NCBI GenBank assembly: GCA_020429485.1
Contig: JAGQLK010000065.1
Location: forward strand, 1 to 6,533
Length of the DNA stretch: 6,533 bases
Direction of reading: 5' to 3'
Source of the DNA: Candidatus Dojkabacteria bacterium
GTDB taxonomy: Bacteria > Patescibacteriota > Dojkabacteria > B142 > OLB20
A program made the translations under genes and the position numbers. Positions 1-5,399 of this stretch are shown here, piece after piece. Under the pieces are notes generated by a model. It was given only the letters and a program-made list of their open reading frames with translations. It was not told where the DNA came from and did not search any database. How positions within the stretch are numbered: the stretch's first letter is position 1; each line of letters starts with the position of its first letter.

Positions 1-132
1 GATAATTTTTACTAGTTTTTCTATATGTTTATTACTATGAGATAGAGGGTACGCTCTCTGTTCGGTATACGGAAGCTTTACGGTTTCTGTATGAGGCGTT
101 AATGACGAGAATTGTGACGCGTCTATAACCAA
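1..132 (-). CDS. Possible partial leftward ORF, 5' end only, unknown product
   Basis: The reverse strand is open from an in-frame TAG at 201-199 to the left edge of the window, 66 codons. It contains no ATG. The best start I can offer is TTG at 132-130, which would give 44 codons beginning M(L)VIDASQFSSL. A weak -10-like CATAAT lies upstream on the same strand at 175-170. The translation has ordinary composition and no motif I recognise. It would be divergent from the 363-aa gene. A frame of this length can be open by chance, and the lack of an ATG counts against it, so confidence is low. Sequence to the left of the window would settle whether it continues. Confidence 0.2.
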   Translation of the reverse strand, partial: MVIDASQFSSLTPHTETVKLPYTEQRAYPLSHSNKHIEKLVKII

Positions 133-173
133 CTGTGCGAGGCAAATTCGTGCAACACTGTTTCTCAAAATTA

Positions 174-182
174 TGATATAAT
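174..182 (+). promoter_or_regulatory. Extended -10 promoter of the 363-aa gene
   Basis: A perfect TATAAT hexamer (177-182) is preceded by TG one base upstream (TGATATAAT), the extended -10 arrangement that can work without a good -35 box; I see none at 16-18 bp. The predicted transcript start near 189 leaves a leader of about 16 nt before the ATG at 205, too short for a Shine-Dalgarno site, and none is present. Confidence 0.5.
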
Positions 183-204
183 CTTCCGTATATAAAGACT
201 ATAG

Positions 205-1296
205 ATGGATATTGTAGGTGATTTATTACAAAGATTTAATGGACCCTCGGCGATCGAGTCAGAAATGGCTAGAGCGGATACTGACTATGAAAATGTAGAG
301 GCTAGATGGAGGTTAGCTTATCAGATTGCTGAACAGAGATATAATTTGATTCAGGGTATGATCGGTGATCACCCTTCTCTCTTATCTGATCCTATTACTT
401 ATAATAGAATTTACTCCTTATTTATACATTCGGAATTATACTCAGGAGATTTACATGATCGACTTGCAACGACACAAGACTTTGTAGAGGAAAATGTTAT
501 AGATCTTTTCATTGCAGACGAAGTTAGTTATCTAGAAGAGTTAGCAGACCAGGAAGATCCCTATTCTGCTAATACGCTACATATGGCAAATCATATGGTT
601 AACGCTCTGGCCCACGGTATGAGTTTTGAGCAAGCCGTAATGCAGATTGATTGGGACGCACATATGAATGAGCTAAATAGTGTTATATTCTTTTTTGATA
701 GTTATACTATGCATGATCCTGATCAAAATGTTATAGCACTAGAACCAGAAGAAGATAGAAGAAGACTTAGATTACACATACAAAGATCAGATGTAGAGCC
801 ATTTGCACAGATGACTAGGACAATGAATGATATAGCGGCATTGAGATCTGATGCCCAGACTAAAGCTGCTACCTATTCACTTCAATCTGGTTTTGGTTAT
901 CAGCATCCTATTGTGGGATTATCTCATCTATTTGATAGTAGAATGTTCTTAAATAAACGTGGTGAGTTTAAATATAATGGTATGTTCTATAATGCAATGG
1001 GAGAAGGTAGCCAAGTCTATGTACTAAGAACTCATGATTATAGGCATGCTGTATATAAGATAGAAATGGGAAATGGTGTTGAAGTCAGATTATTTGATGT
1101 ACCTGGTTGGTTGGATGGGACGACAAGATATGAAGCAAGATCTGAGCATTATCTAGCATCTTATCAAGATGCATTACGTACTTCTCTACATAATCTAATC
1201 TTGTCAGAAAGGCATATGGAAAGTTATATCTTGAATGGAACTCTACCTGAAGTTGGTGCTGTGATTATTCCTGCTGAAACTTTCTGGCTAGTTTAA
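205..1296 (+). CDS. Hypothetical protein, 363 aa, cysteine-free and lysine-poor
   Basis: I do not recognise the family. The ATG at 205 follows an in-frame TAG (202-204), so the gene cannot start earlier; it ends in TAA. There is no signal peptide or membrane segment, so the product is probably cytoplasmic. Residues about 1-220 look mostly helical and acidic, with many Asp, Glu, His and Met. Residues about 228-310 are richer in Gly, Tyr and beta-type segments (QVYVLRTHDYRHAVYKIEMG), suggesting a second, alpha/beta domain. A basic patch RRRLRLHIQR lies at 185-194. There is no cysteine, and the first of only four lysines is residue 220, which is striking in an AT-rich gene. It is monocistronic, with its own extended -10 promoter, and ends at a hairpin terminator shared with the converging 504-aa gene. 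The unbroken frame and matched promoter and terminator make it a real gene; its function is unknown. Confidence 0.85.
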   Translation: MDIVGDLLQRFNGPSAIESEMARADTDYENVEARWRLAYQIAEQRYNLIQGMIGDHPSLLSDPITYNRIYSLFIHSELYSGDLHDRLATTQDFVEENVIDLFIADEVSYLEELADQEDPYSANTLHMANHMVNALAHGMSFEQAVMQIDWDAHMNELNSVIFFFDSYTMHDPDQNVIALEPEEDRRRLRLHIQRSDVEPFAQMTRTMNDIAALRSDAQTKAATYSLQSGFGYQHPIVGLSHLFDSRMFLNKRGEFKYNGMFYNAMGEGSQVYVLRTHDYRHAVYKIEMGNGVEVRLFDVPGWLDGTTRYEARSEHYLASYQDALRTSLHNLILSERHMESYILNGTLPEVGAVIIPAETFWLV

Positions 1297-1311
1297 ATTT
1301 CTGATAATAAT

Positions 1312-1339
1312 AAAAAAAGTGGGGCTTGTGCCCCACTTT
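1312..1339. terminator. Shared Rho-independent terminator between convergent genes
   Basis: A perfect 10-bp stem, AAAGTGGGGC (1316-1325) with GCCCCACTTT (1330-1339), closes a TTGT tetraloop. Read leftward, it runs straight into seven T's (1318-1312), an excellent terminator for the 504-aa gene that stops at 1361. Read rightward, the following sequence (TTTATATTTATAATTT) is T-rich but interrupted, so termination of the 363-aa gene (stop 1296) should be weaker. It is therefore probably bidirectional. Confidence 0.88.
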
Positions 1340-1360
1340 ATATTTATAATTTACAGATTC

Positions 1361-2875
1361 TTAAACAAATCGGTAGTCACTTGGTACTCTACCTGTTCTA
1401 TTTGTTAATTCTACATAAGTGTCAGGTGTTATATCACCACCCATTGCTATAAGTTGACCTATTTCTTGTGCAGCTTGATCAGCATAGGTAGACATCATTA
1501 GATCTAGAAAAGCGAATCTTCCTCTTGTACTTAATTCATAAGCAAGAACTGTTTCTTCATTTCCCTGAGCTTTTATCTCATCAGCACTTCTCAACTTACG
1601 TATGCCTGTTGATACATAAGATAAAGCTGTAACTCGCTTACCATTCCCGTCTTTTTTGGTAAAGTTCCAAAGTGGGAAGTACGGCAACCCTACTATATCC
1701 ATGATTTGTTGTGCATCATAGTTGTATATAGATCCGCCACCAGTTATATGTCCAGACAATCCTGCTAATGAGTATAAGATTACTCTAGGGATTGCTTTCA
1801 AACTAATACCGAACTGTGGATCATTTAGTAATTGATCTACTGAATAATCAGCTTGATACTTACCTTCTGAATCGAATTGTACATGTATCATAGAATCATC
1901 ACCTGGTAAGAAGTTTGCTGAGTGAGCTCTTCTACCACGGGAGACAATATTGAAAGGTACTTCATCGTCTTTATCTTCTTCGAGCTTCAATGCTGCTGAG
2001 TTTGGTTCATAACCATCTTCTCTTAACCATTGTCTTGCAGAAGTTAATAATACTCTTAGTGCATTGAATCCACCATTTTGTAATAATATTCTATCTATTT
2101 CACCTTCACTAACTACATATTGTGCTTCTATTCCTAGTTGTCTCTGCATCCATAGCCTATGGTTTTCATTACCTTGCGCGAAGTTAGTTGGTAGTTCAAT
2201 TCCTATTTCAGGAACTGTTGTTGAGTAGTTATTGCTTTCAGTCATATAGGCTGGCATTTGTGTTAATCGACTTCCATCTGGCGCAATACCGTAACATGCC
2301 ATCCAATCAGCTACTACTTGCTGATCTAAAGTAGGCTCATAACCACCCCTAGAAGATTGTAGGCTTCTAGTGTAAATTTGTGGTAGATGCTTGTTTTGTA
2401 GATCAGTTAACATCTTTGTTACATATGGATTTGGCAATGCAACTCCATTTGTTGCACCATTACTGGCTCTATATTTACCTGACAATAAATTATAAGTTGT
2501 TCTACCAGATCGATCTCCTGTATTTGGAAGAGGAACAGCTACTATATCTGCCTCAGAACCTACAAGATCAAGATCTGCTCTAAGATCAATTGGAGTAACA
2601 CCATATTCATTCTGAAGAGCAACCATAGCAACTTGTTTAGCAACTTGCTTTGGCATTACCACTACTGATTGTTCACCAGCAATCACTCTTAGAACTTGGC
2701 CAGAAGCAGTAACTTGACCAGGAAAGTAATGATCAACTGCTTGTGTCATTTGGTAGACATCGTCAGCAATGATATCCATTACAGTTCCAGTTTCTGGATG
2801 ATGTATTTGGTCTTGCATGGTCTCACTATGTGCAGCCATCTGTCCGTAGAAATTGTGTAAATTGTTTTCTGACAT
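1361..2875 (-). CDS. Hypothetical protein, 504 aa
   Basis: I do not recognise the family. The ATG at 2875-2873 is the only plausible start: the upstream in-frame codons reach TAA at 2920-2918 without another ATG, GTG or TTG. No Shine-Dalgarno site lies at normal spacing; the nearest AGGAGG is 22 nt away inside a hairpin. The protein has one cysteine (near residue 194), 14 lysines, no signal peptide and no convincing membrane helix. Visible segments are a polar His/Gln-rich N-terminus (1-55), a likely alpha/beta stretch (60-115), a Tyr/Gln-rich middle (150-290), a Gly-rich segment LAGLSGHITGGGSIYNYD around 370-390, and a helical end. It could be structural, nucleic-acid-binding or enzymatic; no motif decides. 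Expression is probably controlled by the leader at 2876-3011. It converges on the 363-aa gene and shares its terminator. Confidence 0.85.
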   Translation of the reverse strand: MSENNLHNFYGQMAAHSETMQDQIHHPETGTVMDIIADDVYQMTQAVDHYFPGQVTASGQVLRVIAGEQSVVVMPKQVAKQVAMVALQNEYGVTPIDLRADLDLVGSEADIVAVPLPNTGDRSGRTTYNLLSGKYRASNGATNGVALPNPYVTKMLTDLQNKHLPQIYTRSLQSSRGGYEPTLDQQVVADWMACYGIAPDGSRLTQMPAYMTESNNYSTTVPEIGIELPTNFAQGNENHRLWMQRQLGIEAQYVVSEGEIDRILLQNGGFNALRVLLTSARQWLREDGYEPNSAALKLEEDKDDEVPFNIVSRGRRAHSANFLPGDDSMIHVQFDSEGKYQADYSVDQLLNDPQFGISLKAIPRVILYSLAGLSGHITGGGSIYNYDAQQIMDIVGLPYFPLWNFTKKDGNGKRVTALSYVSTGIRKLRSADEIKAQGNEETVLAYELSTRGRFAFLDLMMSTYADQAAQEIGQLIAMGGDITPDTYVELTNRTGRVPSDYRFV

Positions 2876-2887
2876 GGTATTTATAAT

Positions 2888-2914
2888 AAAAAAAGAACCT
2901 CCTTTGGGGAGGTT
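2888..2914 (-). terminator. Hairpin with T-run just before the 504-aa gene: terminator or attenuator
   Basis: On the reverse strand a 7-bp stem, AACCTCC (2914-2908) with GGAGGTT (2902-2896), closes the loop CCAAA, then one C and seven T's (2894-2888). This is a canonical Rho-independent terminator pointing leftward, ending 12 nt before the ATG of the 504-aa gene. It may end transcripts of the 287-aa HAD gene (stop at 3065). A good promoter lies between that gene and the hairpin, so it should also act on transcripts made for the 504-aa gene, as an attenuator or as the 3' end of a roughly 120-nt RNA. Confidence 0.75.
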
Positions 2915-2942
2915 AAATTAATACATAACAATATTAACCCCC
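2908..2942 (-). promoter_or_regulatory. Candidate antiterminator stem competing with the leader hairpin
   Basis: On the reverse strand GGGGGTTAA (2942-2934) can pair with TTAACCTCC (2916-2908) over 9 bp with one G-U pair, leaving a 17-nt loop. The second strand contains the whole 5' half of the terminator stem (2914-2908), so the two structures exclude each other. The first strand begins at the last base of the leader ORF's stop codon, so a ribosome finishing there would cover it and favour termination. The base pairing can be read directly; the regulatory role is inference. Confidence 0.35.
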
Positions 2943-2992
2943 TAATTTGGAGTGATAATGAGAAAGAAAATTGTTGAATTAATTGTCTTCAT
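2942..2992 (-). CDS. Possible 16-codon leader peptide MKTINSTIFFLIITPN
   Basis: An ATG at 2992-2990 opens a 16-codon frame ending in TAG at 2944-2942, inside the predicted 5' leader of the 504-aa gene and about 20 nt after its predicted transcript start. That spacing is like the ~20-nt leaders of the other genes here. The peptide has four Ile, two Phe, one Leu and three Thr in 16 residues, resembling hydrophobic amino-acid-sensing leader peptides, though AT-rich DNA also gives such composition by chance. It has no Shine-Dalgarno site, like the other genes. It could be a true leader peptide, a tiny hydrophobic protein, or a chance frame. Confidence 0.25.
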   Translation of the reverse strand: MKTINSTIFFLIITPN

Positions 2993-3017
2993 TTGTTATG
3001 AACTTTTAACTTATAGT

Positions 3018-3047
3018 ATTATATCATTATGATACATAAAAAAGCAA
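3018..3047 (-). promoter_or_regulatory. Promoter for the leader of the 504-aa gene
   Basis: On the reverse strand TTGCTT (3047-3042) and a perfect TATAAT (3023-3018) are separated by 18 bp. The predicted start near 3011 gives a leader of about 135 nt, far longer than the 16-22 nt inferred for the other promoters here. It lies directly downstream of the HAD gene stop at 3065, so it allows the 504-aa gene, or a short RNA ending at the hairpin, to be transcribed independently. Confidence 0.55.
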
Positions 3048-3064
3048 CAAGATATGCGTCAAAT

Positions 3065-3928
3065 CTAGGAAAGCTGTTCTTCTAGAAAGTTAATAAAAGT
3101 CTCTACCCCACCACCTATATTTTTAACATTTTCAGGTCTAGGAAGTTCGTATGATGAAACATCAAAAAAGTCAGCATCTTTAGTTATGTCAGTGATCATA
3201 TGTGCATCACTTCCTTTGAGACCTTCACTTATATAAACAAATTCATCTCCCCACACTGCGCATTCAGCTGGATTTATATTCTTTTCTTTTAACACACTGC
3301 TAAAGAAGTAATTAATATTGTCGCTCTTAGTAGATGGACCAATCTCTAGATACTTAGCATCTGAGGTTATTTGAAGTTCTAAACCATCTTTTTGAGCTAT
3401 CTCTTTGGTTAAGTCGATTATTTCTGCCAATGAATATGGTATTTTATGTTCTTTGAAAATATTCTCTAAAATATCAATTTCGCTGGAAGAAATGTACTTA
3501 TGACTACCTCTGTCTATCTCTACTAATAGATCTAGCTTACAGTAGTTCGGCCTTGTAAAGACTATATTAGTATTATAATTATATTTCTCAAACAGAAGCC
3601 TATGGAGCTTAAAAGCTACTTCGTGAATATCAGCCATGACTTTATTATCAGGGACATTGTTGACTAACTCGATTCTTTTGCCATCTTCAAAACCGTAACA
3701 AAAAGCACCTCTGTCGGTGCCAAAATATAAGCTATTTAGATGATTGAGAGAAATATATTTAAAAATCTGATTCTCGAGTACTTGATAATTAGTTCCTGAA
3801 ATAATAAAAATTGGGGTATTTCTTTCTAAATGCTTGTTGATCAATCCTACTACTTTCTTCGCGTCCTCTGTCCTTGATAATACTGCAGTGCCATCCCAGT
3901 CAAAAAATATCGCTTTGTATTTTTTCAT
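3065..3928 (-). CDS. HAD-superfamily hydrolase, Cof/PMM-like (type II cap), 287 aa
   Basis: Probably a soluble Mg-dependent phosphatase acting on a small phosphorylated metabolite; substrate unknown. The HAD motifs appear in order. Motif I is FFDWDGTAV, with nucleophile Asp10 and acid/base Asp12. Motif II is IISGT, with Ser44. Motif III is probably Lys201 in STKSDNINYF. Motif IV begins at WGDEF with Asp228, followed by GSDAHMI around Asp241. About 150 residues between motifs II and III place the cap as in the Cof, sucrose-phosphatase and phosphomannomutase branches, and the length fits them. The ATG puts motif I at the very N-terminus, as is typical. Lysine is 8.4%, much higher than in the flanking unknown gene and the kinase operon. 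It has an extended -10 promoter and is divergent from the deacetylase gene, hinting at joint regulation. The fold is well supported; the substrate is not. Confidence 0.88.
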   Translation of the reverse strand: MKKYKAIFFDWDGTAVLSRTEDAKKVVGLINKHLERNTPIFIISGTNYQVLENQIFKYISLNHLNSLYFGTDRGAFCYGFEDGKRIELVNNVPDNKVMADIHEVAFKLHRLLFEKYNYNTNIVFTRPNYCKLDLLVEIDRGSHKYISSSEIDILENIFKEHKIPYSLAEIIDLTKEIAQKDGLELQITSDAKYLEIGPSTKSDNINYFFSSVLKEKNINPAECAVWGDEFVYISEGLKGSDAHMITDITKDADFFDVSSYELPRPENVKNIGGGVETFINFLEEQLS

Positions 3929-3957
3929 AAAGTTTAGGTAACGAGTAAGATACTGAA

Positions 3958-3966
3958 ATTATAGCA
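3958..3966 (-). promoter_or_regulatory. Extended -10 promoter of the 287-aa HAD gene
   Basis: On the reverse strand TGCTATAAT (3966-3958) combines an upstream TG with a perfect TATAAT. Predicted initiation near 3951 gives a leader of about 22 nt to the ATG at 3928, with no Shine-Dalgarno site. A TTGACA (3981-3976) is only 12 bp upstream, too close to be its -35 box, so the extended -10 probably carries the promoter. Confidence 0.5.
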
Positions 3967-3971
3967 TAATG

Positions 3972-3984
3972 ATTTTGTCAAAAT
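3972..3984. promoter_or_regulatory. 13-bp palindrome between divergent promoters, candidate operator
   Basis: ATTTTGTCAAAAT is a perfect inverted repeat: two 6-bp arms around a central T. It covers the -35 box of the deacetylase promoter and sits just upstream of the extended -10 of the HAD gene, so one dimeric regulator bound here could affect both. Such palindromes also arise by chance in AT-rich DNA, and part of this one is the -35 box itself. Confidence 0.35.
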
Positions 3985-4003
3985 ATCTTTAAACAAGTAT
4001 AAT
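3975..4003 (+). promoter_or_regulatory. Promoter of the PIG-L deacetylase gene
   Basis: TTGTCA (3975-3980) and a perfect TATAAT (3998-4003) have the ideal 17-bp spacing, making this the best sigma70-type match in the window. Initiation near 4010 leaves about 21 nt before the ATG at 4032, with no Shine-Dalgarno site. Confidence 0.7.
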
Positions 4004-4031
4004 CGGACATAGTTAAGTTTATAAATTTCTA

Positions 4032-4733
4032 ATGGACAAAGTAATAGTAGGTATAACCGCCCATCCCGACGATCATGTAGTTTTTGCTGGGACTATTTTT
4101 AAGCTCAAAGAAAAAGGGTTTAAGTACTATGAAATTGTGCTGACCGGAAGTAGCGAAGGTGGCGATTACCGAAAAAATACAGTCCAAGATACAGATCAGA
4201 TACACGATATGCGTATGCATGAATTAAGTGATGCAGCTGAATTTTTAGGAGTTGAAGAGGTATATAGGTTCGATGAAGAGGATCAGAACTTAACATATTC
4301 AAAAGAATTGATGCATAGGATCATTCCTATTTTAAGAAAGTTAAAGCCGCAAATTGTTATAGGTATGAATGAAGATGATGTTCATCCTGATCATATTGCA
4401 GCTAATCAGTTAACAAGAGAAGCATTGAGATGGGCTGCTAAGTCATTTAGAGCTGAGTACGGAGAAGCACATAGAACTCCTATTGCGTTATTTGCAGAAG
4501 GCACTGAACCAATCAAACCTCATCTTCTAGTTGATGTTACGGATTACTACGAACAAAAGGAAAACTTATTTAAGAAGTACTTATCTCAAGCATCGCCAAA
4601 GGATCTTGATCTTTTGAAATCATCAGCACTAATTCGAGGATATCATCTTAGAAAAAAAGATGGTATGTATGCTGAAGCTTTCTCTACTGAGAAAAACATC
4701 TTACCAATATTATTCGATACTGATTTCGTCTAG
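4032..4733 (+). CDS. PIG-L/LmbE-family zinc-dependent N-deacetylase, 233 aa
   Basis: The family removes acetyl groups from N-acetylglucosamine-containing substrates such as GlcNAc-inositol, bacillithiol precursors and lipid-linked sugars; the substrate here is unknown. The N-terminal strand runs into AHPDDH at residues 10-15. By analogy with MshB, His11 and Asp14 bind zinc and Asp13 is the catalytic base. The second motif, VHPDHIAA, supplies the third zinc ligand (His118 or His121). The family's usual AHPDDE ends in Glu; here residue 15 is His. SSEGGDYR at 40-47 matches the usual active-site loop. Length is normal for the family. There is no signal peptide, so it is cytosolic. Lysine is 8%, like the divergent HAD gene and unlike the other neighbours. 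The ATG is supported by motif position and the strong promoter. The last 24 bp overlap the end of the convergent HAD gene, and I see no terminator. Confidence 0.93.
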   Translation: MDKVIVGITAHPDDHVVFAGTIFKLKEKGFKYYEIVLTGSSEGGDYRKNTVQDTDQIHDMRMHELSDAAEFLGVEEVYRFDEEDQNLTYSKELMHRIIPILRKLKPQIVIGMNEDDVHPDHIAANQLTREALRWAAKSFRAEYGEAHRTPIALFAEGTEPIKPHLLVDVTDYYEQKENLFKKYLSQASPKDLDLLKSSALIRGYHLRKKDGMYAEAFSTEKNILPILFDTDFV

Positions 4734-5399
4734 AGTAATGACTCTATGGAAATACTCTTGTTCACGAGCTTGATGTGACTCTGGTCCGCCAGGGCTTCCT
4801 TGAGCTGTTTGCTTTCTATCAATCAAATATAGACCTACTCCTCCATCGAATCTCGCTCTCATAGTAGAGAGTTCATACTCTTTATCGTCTACGTATATAG
4901 CAGGTTCTTCTCCTGGTATCTGTAATTCTTGGAATATCTCATCAAGAGCAATTGGTTTAGCACCTTTCTGCTCTACTACTCTAATTGCATCAACCAAATG
5001 ATGAAGTCCAGTAGCTTCGATCTTGGCGCTTTGGTAATCATATCTACCAAAAGTAACTAGTGAAATAGTATGACCCCTATCTCTAGCTCTTTGCAAGAAT
5101 GGAACAGTATCAGAGTAAAGGATATTACCCGCATCTGCGGCTAATATATCTCTTAATCCTTTATCTAACTCCTGTGTAAGACCAGTAATATCTGCAACAT
5201 GTATATTTGCTTGTTGTAAAGCTATTCTAAGATGGTCAGTATGAGAGTAACCATATTGATGAATATCAAGTCCAGCTAAGATCCCTGCAAGATGATCAGT
5301 ATCAATACCTGTTAACTCTGCCATAAGGCCAATCATTGCATTGTCATGTTCACTTCTAACTTTTAATAATGTTGAATCAACATCGAGTGCTATGTGCAT
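4710..5399 (-). CDS. HAD-superfamily hydrolase with helical (C1-type) cap, 229 aa
   Basis: Probably a phosphatase or related phosphotransferase on a small metabolite. Motif I is LDVDSTLL with Asp6 and Asp8. Residues about 13-95 form a helical cap. Motif II is VTFGR with Thr116. Motif III is probably Lys148 in GAKPIAL (Lys145 is an alternative). Motif IV is YVDDK with Asp171 and Asp172. All catalytic positions are present, so the enzyme should be active. The arrangement resembles the phosphoglycolate/beta-phosphoglucomutase side of the superfamily. Its ATG overlaps the stop of the upstream kinase homologue by one base (TAATG), a translational-coupling arrangement that strongly implies one operon and perhaps one pathway. 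Lysine is only 3%. The 3' end overlaps the convergent deacetylase gene by 24 bp, with no T-run terminator in view. Confidence 0.9.
   Translation of the reverse strand: MHIALDVDSTLLKVRSEHDNAMIGLMAELTGIDTDHLAGILAGLDIHQYGYSHTDHLRIALQQANIHVADITGLTQELDKGLRDILAADAGNILYSDTVPFLQRARDRGHTISLVTFGRYDYQSAKIEATGLHHLVDAIRVVEQKGAKPIALDEIFQELQIPGEEPAIYVDDKEYELSTMRARFDGGVGLYLIDRKQTAQGSPGGPESHQAREQEYFHRVITLDEISIE
4731..4746. other. Small stem-loop at the convergent gene overlap
   Basis: TAGAGT (4731-4736) pairs perfectly with ACTCTA (4741-4746) around the loop AATG. It begins at the deacetylase TAG stop and lies inside the 3' end of the 229-aa HAD gene. No T-run follows in either direction, so it is not a standard terminator. 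At 6 bp it may be chance, but it is the only hairpin I found where both convergent transcripts must end. Confidence 0.25.

Noticed and set aside
66..93. Stem ATACGGAA/TTCTGTAT with a 10-nt loop, considered as part of an RNA gene
   Set aside because: Eight pairs including a wobble and no T-run, tRNA-type conserved loop or known riboswitch motif nearby; likely chance or part of a coding frame.
2380..2583. 67-codon rightward open frame beginning MVDACFVDQL
   Set aside because: It lies wholly inside the 504-aa gene on the other strand; its Leu/Tyr/His-rich composition is typical of an antisense shadow, and it has no promoter or start signal.
2898..2903. AGGAGG on the reverse strand as the ribosome-binding site of the 504-aa gene
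   Set aside because: It is 22 nt from the ATG instead of about 5-9 nt, and is half of a terminator stem. No in-frame ATG, GTG or TTG lies at the correct distance.
2896..2905. AACCTCCTTT resembles the 3' end of 16S rRNA (anti-Shine-Dalgarno)
   Set aside because: The match is only about nine bases, with no other 16S sequence next to it; it is explained by the terminator hairpin.
3976..3981. TTGACA on the reverse strand as -35 box of the 287-aa HAD promoter
   Set aside because: It is only 12 bp from the TATAAT at 3963-3958, too short for sigma70-type recognition; the sequence is better explained as the complement of the palindrome.
4029..4302. Two leftward open frames of 60-63 codons opposite the start of the deacetylase gene
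   Set aside because: Both are antisense to a confidently identified PIG-L gene, have shadow-like composition, and lack initiation signals.
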